A stretch of 64,000 bases of DNA from contig NZ_SSOB01000041.1 of the NCBI RefSeq assembly GCF_004801405.1, positions 1-64,000 on the forward strand. The letters are read 5' to 3'. The notes beneath the pieces are model-generated. The model made no database searches. It saw only the letters and a program-made list of their open reading frames with translations, and had not been told where the DNA came from. The stretch is from Cohnella fermenti (lineage in GTDB: Bacteria > Bacillota > Bacilli > Paenibacillales > Paenibacillaceae). The position numbers were made by a program, and so were the translations under genes. Positions 15,230 through 24,440 of the stretch are shown here, piece after piece (positions within the stretch are counted from its first letter, which is position 1; every line of letters begins with the position of its first letter).

Positions 15230-17701
15230 TTGCAATTGCCGGTGCTGTACTGGGAGCAAAATATGCTGTTCGACGCGCTGCTCAAACCGTGGGCGGTGTA
15301 CCGCATTCCGCTCAAACCGTACGCCTATCAATCATCCGAGAAAAAACGCGGCACCGTGAGCCACATGCAGCAATTCCTGCACAGCTTTCATGGCAGCGGT
15401 CAACTCCTTTCCGTCACCCGGATGATGGATGCCGCACTTTGGCAACGGAGGCGGACGGGCACGGGCAAGGAGCACGATCGATACGTGCAGGCAGTCATGC
15501 AGCGGTTTGCCGAGCGGCGTCCGTGGCAGCGGTCGCTCTACTTGATCGTCCAGCTATCCGCCGTTCAGAGGCAACTGCCGGAGGTCGATCTGTCGGGTCT
15601 GCGCAAAACGGCCGAAACGTTGAAGGCGCTGGCCGGAGCGCTGGGCCGAAGCGTGACGGAGCAATTTTGGTACCGGCAACGCGGGGAGTTGGAGATGGAA
15701 CGGCTGCGGATGGCGCAAACGGCGGAAAGCCTGCAGTTTAACCAAGTCTATTCCCATCTGAACGGCGAACGGTGCGGTCCGCAAGACATCGAATGGTTGC
15801 TGAGACGCGGGTTTTTCCGGGGACTGTCCCAGGAGCCGGTTTTGCTGCTGACGCCGGAAACGATGCGGGAGGTACGGATACGGGGCGAGAAGGTGCTGTT
15901 GCGCCCGAAAAAATCGCTGCCGTTGCTGCTGGCCTCTGATCTGGTCGGTGAAGAGAAAATGAAGACGCTCGTCGTTCACCACGACGATTTGGATGAGGGG
16001 ATTCGCAGTTATCAATCGTTCTTTTCTGTGGTGGACGTGCCCGAGGAGATCGACGTCATCGGCGACGAATGGTTGTATGCGCTGGAGGACTTGCCGTTCC
16101 CGGCCGAGGTCAGCTTGCATTTTCAGGTGCAGACGCCTCATGAAGCGGCGGGCGGACTGCAGCGCAACCGCAAGGTGCTGAAGGACCAGCGGCGGGAATA
16201 TGACGAGGCGTCCGAAGAAACGCCAATTACGCTGGAATGGGCCGGAACACGGGGACGTGTGCTGGAAAACAAGCTGCAGAAGGGCATGCCGCTCGTATGG
16301 TCGTCGACTTGGCTAAATGTCGCTGCTGCAAGCAGAACAGAGTTGGAAGAACGCGCGGCGCAGCTTTTGCAGCTGTATGCCACGAAGCAAATCCGCATCG
16401 TCCGCTCGCCCGGCGATCAAACCAAAGCGTTTCAGCTCTTCCTGCCGGGTTCGGCGATGGATAAGCAAAACCAGATTCCGATGGACCCGAAGTTTCTGGC
16501 GGCGGGCATGCTGCACGGATCGCGGGAAATCGGCGATCCGGATGGCGATTATATCGGACGGACGCTGCATCGGATTCCTGTATTGCTCGATCTGAAGCGG
16601 CCGATGTCCAAAGAGTTGAATCGTTCCGGCGCGATCGTCATTGTCGGTACGCTCGGTTCGGGGAAATCGGTGCTGAAGAAGACGTTGTTTTATCATGCAT
16701 ACAATCAAGGCGGTATCGTGTTCAGTATCGATCCGAAAAACGAGGACGCGTGTTTCGCCTTAATCCCGGAAGTGCGGGAGAACATGCTGCGGCTGGATTT
16801 TGCTGCCGAGTCGAAAACGCAATTCAATCCGTTTCGGATGTCCTCCAGCGGAGAACGGGCGCACGGCATTGTATTGGATTTTCTCAGTCTGTTGCTGGAA
16901 GGGACACGCAACGACGAGCGAGCGGACGCGATCATGGAAGCGGTCGAGCGTACCTTCGAGCAACCCCGGCGGGATCTTTATGTGTTTATGCAGGAGTTGG
17001 AGAGCATCGCCCGCGACTCGCCGATGGAAGCCATTCGGGTGGAAGCGGGACGCTGTGTCAACCGGCTCCTTTCCTATTCCCGCAGTCCTTTCGGCAAGTT
17101 TATTTTTGCCCGGGACGGCGAGGAGAACGCAAACCTGAGCGGCGCTCGCTTTATCGTCATCACGTTGGCCGGGCTGCCGTTGCCTCAAAAACGGGGGGAG
17201 CGTGTGCAGCAGGCGTTGACGCCGAACGAGCGTTTCGGACTTGGCATCATGTATCTTGTGGCGGCATTGGGACGGGAATACATGTTTCATAGCCCTACCG
17301 ATTTGCTCAAGCTATTCGGAATCGACGAATCGTGGATGCTGCGTGCCTTTCCGGAAGGGGCATTGCTGATCGATGAAATCATTCGCATGGGCCGATCGTT
17401 TCAGGTGGTGCCGCTGTTGGCGACACAAAATCCGGGCGACGTGGCCGACGAGGAGACGAGAAACAATCTCGGCTCCATTTTTTGTTTTCGGACGGAAGAC
17501 CCCAGGGCCATTGCGGACAATTTGACCCTGCTCGGCTTGGATACGGACGACGAAGATATGATTCAAGCGTTCCGGGAGCTTAAAGCCGGGGACTGCTATA
17601 TGAAAGACATCACCGGCCGGATCGGTCGGGTGCATATCGAGCCGACACCGGACGATTTGCTGACGATCTTCAATACGACGCCGCAAACCATTGCAAATTG
17701 A
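15230..17701 (+). CDS. VirB4-like conjugation ATPase
   Basis: An 823-residue AAA+/P-loop motor that energises the type IV secretion channel. Walker A GTLGSGKS is near residue 473, followed by YNQGGIVFSIDPKNED. Walker B FGIDESWML is near 695, and LLATQNPGDV plus GSIFCFRTEDP follow, all typical of VirB4/TraE/ConE. The N-terminal half is the usual VirB4 domain. The start is TTG at 15230 after AAAGGAGGTG. The gene is followed in 12 nt by the VirB6-like gene, the same order as in Tn916 and ICEBs1. Confidence 0.9.
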   Translation: MQLPVLYWEQNMLFDALLKPWAVYRIPLKPYAYQSSEKKRGTVSHMQQFLHSFHGSGQLLSVTRMMDAALWQRRRTGTGKEHDRYVQAVMQRFAERRPWQRSLYLIVQLSAVQRQLPEVDLSGLRKTAETLKALAGALGRSVTEQFWYRQRGELEMERLRMAQTAESLQFNQVYSHLNGERCGPQDIEWLLRRGFFRGLSQEPVLLLTPETMREVRIRGEKVLLRPKKSLPLLLASDLVGEEKMKTLVVHHDDLDEGIRSYQSFFSVVDVPEEIDVIGDEWLYALEDLPFPAEVSLHFQVQTPHEAAGGLQRNRKVLKDQRREYDEASEETPITLEWAGTRGRVLENKLQKGMPLVWSSTWLNVAAASRTELEERAAQLLQLYATKQIRIVRSPGDQTKAFQLFLPGSAMDKQNQIPMDPKFLAAGMLHGSREIGDPDGDYIGRTLHRIPVLLDLKRPMSKELNRSGAIVIVGTLGSGKSVLKKTLFYHAYNQGGIVFSIDPKNEDACFALIPEVRENMLRLDFAAESKTQFNPFRMSSSGERAHGIVLDFLSLLLEGTRNDERADAIMEAVERTFEQPRRDLYVFMQELESIARDSPMEAIRVEAGRCVNRLLSYSRSPFGKFIFARDGEENANLSGARFIVITLAGLPLPQKRGERVQQALTPNERFGLGIMYLVAALGREYMFHSPTDLLKLFGIDESWMLRAFPEGALLIDEIIRMGRSFQVVPLLATQNPGDVADEETRNNLGSIFCFRTEDPRAIADNLTLLGLDTDDEDMIQAFRELKAGDCYMKDITGRIGRVHIEPTPDDLLTIFNTTPQTIAN

Positions 17702-17713
17702 GGGAGGGGGAGA

Positions 17714-19255
17714 ATGCGAAATAGCATCCGAATATTGTTCGGCATCATAGGATTGCTGTTAGTATTGAGTCTCATTTTTGCGTCTCCGGCTGCTTGGGCT
17801 GCTGAAGCTCCCCAAGATATGCTGGATCAAATGCTGCCGGGCGAATCCGAAATGGGCATCGAACCGGGCGATCGAACGCTGGATTATCGCCAGTATGCGA
17901 CGGACAACTATGCATGGGATATCGGATACGACTTGGTGGAGTGGAGCGGTTGGAAGCCCAAGCTGAACAACCCGTTTCCGTTGCTGCTCAACTGGGTGGC
18001 GAATATTCTGTTCATGCTGAGTGCCTTCATTGTCCGGCTGTGCATCTTTTTGATGCAGCTCGGGTTTCATACCGATTTAGTGAACACGCAGCTGTCGCTC
18101 ATTTTGCCAATTATGGACGGACTGCGAATGAGCCTCTTCAGCAAGTTTCTGCCGTGGGCGCTGGTTATTTTGGCGGCATGGATGGTAAAAGTCGGGTATT
18201 GGAACAACCAAACGACGCGGCTGATGTCCGGCGTCATCGGTTCGCTGCTCGTATTGGCCGGAAGTTACTGGTTTTATACGCATTCGGGGGCCAGCATCCG
18301 GGCCGTTTCGCAAACGATGGACAAGCTGACGCAAATTACGATGGGTTCGCTGGCTGCGCCCTATCAGCGGGTGACCGGCGATTCGCTCGGAGGAGGCTTG
18401 ACGGATGCGGCCGATCAGCAATTGCTGGCGACAAGCAACCGACTGTGGAAGCTGTTTGTCGACCGGCCATGGACGATCGGCGAATTCAACCGGCAGGACG
18501 CCGGGACGGTACGCATGACGGAGGAGGAAGTGGAGGCGATCCGGGACAGGGCAGAGGAAGAGGACCTTACGCTTGATGTTCAGGTCGGAGACGCTTGGTC
18601 GGATTGGATCCGTCGTTTTGCGCCGGGGTGGACCGGCCGGGATCTATTACGCAAGGTGCTTGGTGACGCCAAGATCGACCATGGCGATCATGCCGATCTG
18701 GTCGCCCTGTTTGGCGGCGGATCGGCAGGCATTCGTTGTCTGGTTGCCGTTCTGTCGCTGATCGCCACCTTGACCTTGCTGCTGTTTGTCGGATCCATTG
18801 CGTTCATCCTGATTCTGGCACAGGAGATGGCGCTCGCGATTCTGATTCTTGCGCCGATCGTGCTGCTGCTCGGATTGTATCCCGAGCGCGGCTTCGTGTT
18901 TGTCCGCCGCTGGATCGGCTGGCTGATCGGAACGCTCGGGACGAAGGTGATCTATGGATTTTATATGGGCTTTACGCTGCTTGTCGCTGACGTTGTGGCG
19001 CGCGGCTCCGGCATCCTGATGCTTCAGCAAATCTTTGTAGCGCTGCTGTTTGTCTGCGCTTTTTTGTTCCGCAAAAAAATCCTGAAGCAAGTGCTGGGCA
19101 TCTTCCAGGCACCGACGCCGCATGAAATGTACGATACGTCGAAACGGGAGATTACGTACCACGTCAATGAAGCGAAGCAATCCTGGAAGGATACGAAGGA
19201 ACGGGCTCAGAAAGCGAAGGCAACTGCCAAAAAGGTAATCAACAAACTGAAATGA
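17714..19255 (+). CDS. VirB6-like polytopic membrane channel protein
   Basis: A 513-residue protein with an N-terminal signal-like segment (cleavage probably after SPAAWA, about residue 29). Membrane helices lie near 92-118, 138-155, 165-185, 345-390 and 400-450, and a basic coiled tail ends in KAKATAKKVINKLK. The topology and position after VirB4 match VirB6/TrbL-like proteins (Tn916 Orf15, ConG, TcpH) that form the inner channel. Sequence identity to a named family is not evident by eye; the call rests on topology and order. Confidence 0.75.
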   Translation: MRNSIRILFGIIGLLLVLSLIFASPAAWAAEAPQDMLDQMLPGESEMGIEPGDRTLDYRQYATDNYAWDIGYDLVEWSGWKPKLNNPFPLLLNWVANILFMLSAFIVRLCIFLMQLGFHTDLVNTQLSLILPIMDGLRMSLFSKFLPWALVILAAWMVKVGYWNNQTTRLMSGVIGSLLVLAGSYWFYTHSGASIRAVSQTMDKLTQITMGSLAAPYQRVTGDSLGGGLTDAADQQLLATSNRLWKLFVDRPWTIGEFNRQDAGTVRMTEEEVEAIRDRAEEEDLTLDVQVGDAWSDWIRRFAPGWTGRDLLRKVLGDAKIDHGDHADLVALFGGGSAGIRCLVAVLSLIATLTLLLFVGSIAFILILAQEMALAILILAPIVLLLGLYPERGFVFVRRWIGWLIGTLGTKVIYGFYMGFTLLVADVVARGSGILMLQQIFVALLFVCAFLFRKKILKQVLGIFQAPTPHEMYDTSKREITYHVNEAKQSWKDTKERAQKAKATAKKVINKLK

Positions 19256-19270
19256 CGGGAGGAGAGCGCC

Positions 19271-19486
19271 ATGGAACGATTGGTGGAATGGTTGAAGCGG
19301 GAGATGAAGCTGGATGCCGTTGCGTATCGGGAAAAGCATTCGCATGGTCATCTATTGAAGGGGAACGTCCAGGGAAAGGAACTGGATTTGCTCGTGGTCT
19401 CCTCGGGCCATTTGTGGGTCAAGCCGCCGACCGCCCGGTCCTGGAGTACGACGGGAATTTACGTGCCGGATCGGATTCTGTTTTAA
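19271..19486 (+). CDS. Small hypothetical protein
   Basis: A 71-residue soluble protein (MERLVEWLKREMKLDAV, LDLLVVSSGHLWVK). It starts 15 nt after the VirB6-like gene with GGAGGAGAG upstream. No family is recognised. It is the first of three very small genes before the wall hydrolase. The N-terminal helix plus a beta-rich tail suggests a small folded domain. Confidence 0.5.
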   Translation: MERLVEWLKREMKLDAVAYREKHSHGHLLKGNVQGKELDLLVVSSGHLWVKPPTARSWSTTGIYVPDRILF

Positions 19487-19511
19487 TATTGCTCGAAGGG
19501 AGGCTGTCGGA

Positions 19512-19706
19512 ATGGGAGAGCCGGAGTTGGTTGCAGACTTTGATCCCGTAAAAATGGAACGGTTGATAAAGCGGGATGCGCTGCTCCAATTTGTTGTCAA
19601 CGACTTGGTCCATAAAGGACATTCGCGGAAAAAAGCGTTGGAAGTTACGTTTAACGGATATGTGCTGGATGATTCAGTGATGATTCGCGAGTACAACAAA
19701 GAATGA
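19512..19706 (+). CDS. Small protein, tandem paralogue A
   Basis: A 64-residue protein closely similar in layout to the next gene: DPVKMERLIKRDALLQFV, then KGHSRKKALEVTF, ending DDSVMIREYNKE. It has helix-turn-helix-like spacing but no assigned family. The ribosome site is GGGAGG. The pair arose by tandem duplication and is kept inside the transfer operon. Confidence 0.6.
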   Translation: MGEPELVADFDPVKMERLIKRDALLQFVVNDLVHKGHSRKKALEVTFNGYVLDDSVMIREYNKE

Positions 19707-19723
19707 GTTGGAGCTGATGGTGC

Positions 19724-19918
19724 ATGGATGAACGGAATCAGGAGATCGTGTTCGATTCGCAAAAAATGGAGCGCTTGATGAAGCGGGAGGCGGTGCTCCA
19801 AACCGTCTTTAATGGTTTGATAAAAGCCGGGTATACAAGGGAAATAGCATTGAACCATACGTTTATATGGAGCGTGCGGAGTGATCCGGATATGATTCGC
19901 AAGTACAAAAACGAATGA
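19724..19918 (+). CDS. Small protein, tandem paralogue B
   Basis: A 64-residue paralogue of the preceding gene, of identical length: DSQKMERLMKREAVLQTV, then AGYTREIALNHTF, ending DPDMIRKYKNE. The divergence is mostly conservative, which suggests selection on both copies. Function is unknown; they could be small DNA- or protein-binding regulators. Confidence 0.6.
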   Translation: MDERNQEIVFDSQKMERLMKREAVLQTVFNGLIKAGYTREIALNHTFIWSVRSDPDMIRKYKNE

Positions 19919-19974
19919 TGGAGGGGCACCATGAATGGGCTTGATCGGGATACGCCGGTATTAGGAAGTGTGCA

Positions 19975-21033
19975 ATGGACATTAGTGGTCTGGTGAAAAG
20001 GCGGGTGTTTTGGTGGGTCGTCGGCAGCTTGGGTGCAACCGGCATCGGCATTGCCATTTTAGTGATGGTGCTGATATTCGCTCTGCTCGGGGCATTGGTC
20101 AGCGCTTCAGACACCTCGCAACTGGAGGGAGTCGAAGTGCCGAACAATGCCTCTTTTGATATCCCCATGCTGTTATTGCCGATTTATATACAAGCGGAAA
20201 ACGGGCAAGCATCCTGGGCGCGGCTGGCGGCGATGCATCGGGTGACGACAAATTTCGGCGCGGAGAAGGCCAAGCGCATCGATACGATCGGTTCGCTGGG
20301 TTTCCCGCGTTCGCTTTGGGAGACGTATCGGCAGGATGGGGACGAGGACGGGGAAATCGATCCGGATAATCCGTACGATGCTATTTTTTCGTTGGCCAAC
20401 TATTTGCGCGCCTCGGCCGAGGATGAAGAATCCGCGCTGAACGGCTGGTTTTTGAATGCGGAGCAGGTGGCGATGGTACACCGCAAGGAAGCCGAATATG
20501 CTGCAGTGCTGCCGATTCCGGGGAAATGGCTGTGGCCGCTTTTGGGTTATACCGCAATTTCCAGTCCGTACGGTTACCGCGTCGACCCGGTTACGGGAGC
20601 GCCAAGCGAATTCCACGCCGGTATCGATATCCCCGCGCCGCGCGGCACGCCGGTAATGGCGACGCAAAACGGCACGGTCGTGCAGGTCGTTCGCAGCAGC
20701 ACCGGCTACGGCAATCACATCCTGCTGCAACATGCGAACGATTTTATCAGCCTGTATGGACATCTCGCGGATATCGCGGTGCGACAAGGGCAGCAGGTGC
20801 ATCAGGGTGAAATGATCGGCTGGGTTGGCAGTACGGGTAAATCAACCGGCCCGCATCTGCACTTTGAAATGCGGGTTCACGGACAAACGGTTGACCCGCT
20901 GACGCTGGTTTTTCCGCCGAACGAACCGCCTGTGAGTTCGTCTGCAATCGAAACAGCGTTTGTTTCAAGCATGGGAAACCGGAAAGTGGGCTGGACGCTG
21001 GCAGGAGCTTCCGGCTCTTTTTATATGGAATGA
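19975..21033 (+). CDS. M23 peptidase cell-wall hydrolase of the conjugation system
   Basis: A 352-residue protein. The N-terminal membrane helix is at about 14-40. The middle region (60-150) includes DEDGEIDPDNPYDAIFSLA, similar to the lytic-transglycosylase-like segment of VirB1-type proteins. The C-terminal M23 metallopeptidase has FHAGIDIPAPRGTPV (zinc His), VRQGQQVHQGEMIGWVGSTG and HLHFEMR (zinc/catalytic His). It would open peptidoglycan for the transfer channel, the role of TcpG/Orf14/VirB1. The ATG at 19975 has AGGAAG upstream; a 21-codon overlapping frame at 19931-19996 has a better ribosome site (GGAGGGG) and may couple translation. Confidence 0.85.
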   Translation: MDISGLVKRRVFWWVVGSLGATGIGIAILVMVLIFALLGALVSASDTSQLEGVEVPNNASFDIPMLLLPIYIQAENGQASWARLAAMHRVTTNFGAEKAKRIDTIGSLGFPRSLWETYRQDGDEDGEIDPDNPYDAIFSLANYLRASAEDEESALNGWFLNAEQVAMVHRKEAEYAAVLPIPGKWLWPLLGYTAISSPYGYRVDPVTGAPSEFHAGIDIPAPRGTPVMATQNGTVVQVVRSSTGYGNHILLQHANDFISLYGHLADIAVRQGQQVHQGEMIGWVGSTGKSTGPHLHFEMRVHGQTVDPLTLVFPPNEPPVSSSAIETAFVSSMGNRKVGWTLAGASGSFYME

Positions 21034-21054
21034 AATCGGAGGGAGTGCGAAGCC

Positions 21055-21843
21055 ATGCTGAAAAGTCCGATTCGTTGGCAAGGCGGCAAGTATCGGCTGC
21101 GTGAGGAAATCATCCGCCGCTTTCCGCCGCATGTTGTCTATGCCGAGGTATTCGGCGGAGGTGGCTGGGTGCTGTTCGGAAAGGAACGCTCCAAGGTCGA
21201 GGTCTATTCGGACATTAACGCCGAATTGGTCAATTTCTTCCGGGTCATTCAAGAGGACTGGGAAGCGCTGGCCAAGCGCTTCGAATGGGCGCTATATGCG
21301 CGGGACGAGTTTGAGCGGATCATGAAGCGTCGGGACCAAGAGCGGGATCCGATCACCCGTGCCTACGATTTTTATTACCGTGTCTATTCCCATTTTGGCG
21401 GCAAATACAATGACGCCGACGATTGGGGTTACACGCGCAGCAAACCGGCGTTCGACATGAGCAAGGTCAAAGACAAGTTCAAGCTGGCGCACGAGCGTTT
21501 GATCGGGGTGTATATTGAAAATCGGAGCTTTGAAGAGGTGCTCGCGCGGTACGATTCGCCGGACACCTTTTTTTATTGCGATCCGCCGTACTGGGGATTG
21601 TCCGGCTATCTGTACAAATTCGACGAAGCGCAGCACCGGAAGCTGCGGGAGATGCTGGGGAATCTTCGCGGCAAATTTTTGCTCAGCATCAATGATCACC
21701 CGGAGGTGCGCGAGTGGTATGCGCCCTTCACGATTGAGACGGTGGAAACGCACTACTCGATCGCCAAGCAGCGGGAAGGACGGAAAGCCGTCTGTGAACT
21801 GCTCATCTCGAACTACCGGTCGAATGGAGGGGAAGAGCCATGA
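21055..21843 (+). CDS. DNA adenine methylase (D12/Dam class)
   Basis: A 262-residue N6-adenine methyltransferase. The N-terminal SPIRWQGGKYRLREEI and AEVFGGGGWVLF form the S-adenosylmethionine site. The catalytic motif YCDPPYWG is near residue 176, and SINDHPEVREWY is typical of the D12 class. No cognate restriction gene is adjacent, so it is an orphan. Such enzymes on mobile elements commonly protect transferred DNA or alter regulation. The target site is unknown. It is embedded in the operon and overlaps the next gene by 4 nt. Confidence 0.9.
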   Translation: MLKSPIRWQGGKYRLREEIIRRFPPHVVYAEVFGGGGWVLFGKERSKVEVYSDINAELVNFFRVIQEDWEALAKRFEWALYARDEFERIMKRRDQERDPITRAYDFYYRVYSHFGGKYNDADDWGYTRSKPAFDMSKVKDKFKLAHERLIGVYIENRSFEEVLARYDSPDTFFYCDPPYWGLSGYLYKFDEAQHRKLREMLGNLRGKFLLSINDHPEVREWYAPFTIETVETHYSIAKQREGRKAVCELLISNYRSNGGEEP

Positions 21844-22151
21844 TGAGGATGGCTGTACATGTGTATCGCAGGTACCGAAAGCATCCTTTTTTTCTGCAGC
21901 ATGAACGATCGACTCATCTGCCGCATGAGACCTATGCTTCCGTTGCTGTTTTCAAAGTGACAGAGCGTCAATTGCAGCAAATCGTATCGCTGGAGTCGGA
22001 TGAACGGATTCGTCAGCATAGCCGTGAACCTGTGTTGATTTTTACCAACGGCCGCCGGGTGCATGCCATTTCCCCGGAGGGGTACGACTATGCCCGCTAC
22101 GCTTGTGTCATTGACCGGGATAGCGCGGAAAATATCCTTCGGAGCGTCTGA
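21840..22151 (+). CDS. Hypothetical protein coupled to the methylase
   Basis: A 103-residue basic protein with no recognised domain (MRMAVHVYRRYRKHPFFLQ, EPVLIFTNGRRVHAIS). Its ATG overlaps the methylase stop, so the two are translationally coupled. The second half looks like a small alpha/beta domain. No membrane segment is present. Confidence 0.55.
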   Translation: MMRMAVHVYRRYRKHPFFLQHERSTHLPHETYASVAVFKVTERQLQQIVSLESDERIRQHSREPVLIFTNGRRVHAISPEGYDYARYACVIDRDSAENILRSV

Positions 22152-22181
22152 TTAGGATTCAAATCGGGAGGGAGGGCGGGT

Positions 22182-22373
22182 ATGAAGCAGGTCCGAATTG
22201 AACCGAAAGGCAGCGTGTATTCCGTTCAGTTTGTGGAGAACGGCAGAGCGCAGGAAATGGATGTTCGGCAGACGTATGCGGATGCGGAGGATTTCGCGTT
22301 TTATTTGGCAGGCCAACTGCAACTGGACGTATTCTATCTGGGAAAGAAAGTGGATCGACATTCGAAGCGGTGA
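22182..22373 (+). CDS. Small hypothetical protein
   Basis: A 63-residue, beta-rich protein (VRIEPKGSVYSVQFVENGRA, LQLDVFYLGKKVDRHSKR). It has the strong ribosome site GGGAGGGAGGG. No family is recognised. Codon use and composition fit the surrounding operon. Confidence 0.5.
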   Translation: MKQVRIEPKGSVYSVQFVENGRAQEMDVRQTYADAEDFAFYLAGQLQLDVFYLGKKVDRHSKR

Positions 22374-22423
22374 GGAACAAACGAAATTTGACGCAAATGA
22401 ATTCAGAAAGGCGGTAGAGTGCG

Positions 22424-22615
22424 ATGAAAGTGCCCAAAAGGGTTTATGAAGGTTTGGAAGCCGTTCGAAGCTCCGGCCGAACCAATATGCTGATTGTCAG
22501 CGATGTTCTCCGTTGTGCCCGCTCGATGGGTTATCCCGAAACGGCGCAGTGGATCGAAGACAACCGCAACCCGTATTGGGAAGGCATTTTTCAAGGATTT
22601 TCCCCTTCGGATTAA
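22424..22615 (+). CDS. DUF5049-like small protein
   Basis: A 63-residue protein beginning KVPKRVYEGLEAVRSSGRTN and containing RSMGYPETAQWIEDNRNPYW. This matches the pattern of DUF5049 proteins common in Firmicutes ICEs, which carry a short helical bundle. Function is unknown. It ends 18 nt before the CpaE-like gene. Confidence 0.6.
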   Translation: MKVPKRVYEGLEAVRSSGRTNMLIVSDVLRCARSMGYPETAQWIEDNRNPYWEGIFQGFSPSD

Positions 22616-22633
22616 TCAAAGGAGGCGAGCCCT

Positions 22634-24172
22634 TTGTTGATTGCCTTGTTTCGCCCCCACCAGCGGGAACGCAAAGCCTGGATTGCCCGTTTGCGGGAAT
22701 CGGGATACACGGTTCAAATCGTCCACGATCCCGAGCGAATTGCGCAGGGAACCGCGATTATTGTCATTGATCGGTCCGTGGGCAGGTGGAAGGATTTTGT
22801 TCGCATGGTGGACAGTCTGGAAATCCCCATCGTGCTTCTCGCCGATAACGAGCAGGACCTGCCGGAAGATTGGAAGTTATTGCATGTCGCCGGGATTATC
22901 CGATCCGACACTTCAACGGACCAGCTATTCGAACGTATTTTAGCCAACCAAACGAATACCCAAAATCAGGGGGAAAAGGCCCCGGCTTTTCCTTATGATG
23001 AAACGTCATTGGTTCTGCCGGAACGAAAAAGCAATTCGGATGAAGCCCATCCCATAACGTCGGAAAGTCGGACATCCCTGCGCAAAGCGTTGTCGCAGCA
23101 CGCCGGAGACAAGACGCTTTCACAGCGGCAAGCAACGCGGGAGCTTGACGCTGATCCGTCTGCGCAGGACTCCGAAAGGCTCATTACCCCGGGGCCGTTG
23201 CCTGATTCCGAACCGGTTTCGGTTCAGGGAAATGGGGATGACTCCGAGGCTATGGCGAAAAAAGCTTGGGCTGACCGGGACGAAAAACAGCAAGCCGAGC
23301 CTGAAGTCATGGTGCTCGTTCAGGCCAGCAATTCGACCCATAATCCGCTCGTTCGGGATGAAACGATCGGACCGCATCCGCCAGTCGTCGCTTCCCGGCC
23401 CAGCGCGAACATGCCTGCTGTCGCCGCTGTTTATGCAGCCAAGGGCGGTGTCGGGAAAACGACGTTTTTGTTGCATATGGCCGCGCGGCTGGCGAAGGAA
23501 GGACAACGTGTTTGCGTCGTGGACATGGATCTGCTGTTTGGCACAGTTGCTGCCATGTTGAATATGAAGCCGCCTAAAACCATCGTCGATCTGTTGCAAC
23601 GGATTGAAGATCCGAAAGCAAGCCGGGCGTGTCTATTGCCGACAGAGCCGGGCTTTTTGGTTGTCGCCGCGCCCCTGCAGCCGGGTCGTTTTCGGTTGGA
23701 GCCTGCGCAGCTTCTAACTCTCCTTGGCTTCTTGAAAGAGGAGACGGATCTGGTGCTGATCGATCTGCCGGCGGCTTTTGACAGCCTGACTCGACAGGTG
23801 TTGCAGGCAAGCGATCAATTATTTCTGATGACGACGGACGAGCCGGCAAGTCTGCTTAACCTGGAGCGCGTAGGGCCGCTGCTGGCCGGTCTGCGTCCGT
23901 CTCCGGAGAGTTGGCTCGTATGGAATCGGCTCACGGCCCCGGCTCCTCATGTCTTATGGAAAGAACGACTCCCGTGGCCGACCGCGTTGGAGTTGCCGGA
24001 GGATGCAACCGTGACCAGCGCTGTTCGCCGTGGAGAGTGGATTCCCGTTTCGCCGACGAGTCCGTACCGGCTGCAGATGGGCAGGTTGGTCGATCCGTGG
24101 TTGGGAAAGGAGCCGGATCCGTCTGCAGGCTCCGGGAAAAATCGGCTATTGAAGCGGTGGCTATTCAAATAA
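22634..24172 (+). CDS. CpaE/TadZ-like ATPase (receiver-like N-terminus plus MinD/ParA domain)
   Basis: A 512-residue protein. Residues 1-105 form a receiver-like domain without a canonical phospho-Asp. A disordered, charged linker follows (about 105-250). The MinD/ParA ATPase has deviant Walker A AKGGVGKTT near 269-277, VVDMDLLFG and VLIDLPAAFDS. This is the architecture of CpaE/TadZ, which places Tad pilus machinery at a cell site. The start is TTG at 22634 after GGAGGCGAGC. It opens the Tad-like module directly after the conjugation genes. Confidence 0.85.
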   Translation: MLIALFRPHQRERKAWIARLRESGYTVQIVHDPERIAQGTAIIVIDRSVGRWKDFVRMVDSLEIPIVLLADNEQDLPEDWKLLHVAGIIRSDTSTDQLFERILANQTNTQNQGEKAPAFPYDETSLVLPERKSNSDEAHPITSESRTSLRKALSQHAGDKTLSQRQATRELDADPSAQDSERLITPGPLPDSEPVSVQGNGDDSEAMAKKAWADRDEKQQAEPEVMVLVQASNSTHNPLVRDETIGPHPPVVASRPSANMPAVAAVYAAKGGVGKTTFLLHMAARLAKEGQRVCVVDMDLLFGTVAAMLNMKPPKTIVDLLQRIEDPKASRACLLPTEPGFLVVAAPLQPGRFRLEPAQLLTLLGFLKEETDLVLIDLPAAFDSLTRQVLQASDQLFLMTTDEPASLLNLERVGPLLAGLRPSPESWLVWNRLTAPAPHVLWKERLPWPTALELPEDATVTSAVRRGEWIPVSPTSPYRLQMGRLVDPWLGKEPDPSAGSGKNRLLKRWLFK

Positions 24173-24182
24173 GAGGAGCGTG

Positions 24183-24419
24183 ATGAGGATGAGAGTGGAG
24201 GAATCCGACGTGGTCTATCCCACGAACGGCCGTGGCGGGCTATATATCCTGATTGAAGGGACCGTTCAGGAGGTTTACAAGGGCGCATCCGATCGGTTCG
24301 CCATAGATACGGCCAATCGCAGGGGATGGAACGGGAAAGGCGAGGCCACGGTGGGAATCCCGACCCGACAAGGGATCGATCTGTATACCCGCGCCTATTG
24401 GTTTCATGAAAAACTGTAG
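24183..24419 (+). CDS. Small hypothetical protein in the Tad-like module
   Basis: A 78-residue soluble protein (SDVVYPTNGRGGLYILIEGT, QGIDLYTRAYWFHEKL) with no recognised family. It follows CpaE by 10 nt and precedes CpaB by 21 nt, so it is part of the same transcript. The start could instead be the ATG at 24189, which has better spacing from AAGAGGAG. Confidence 0.5.
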   Translation: MRMRVEESDVVYPTNGRGGLYILIEGTVQEVYKGASDRFAIDTANRRGWNGKGEATVGIPTRQGIDLYTRAYWFHEKL

Positions 24420-24440
24420 CAAAGAAGGGGGGAAACGCCC

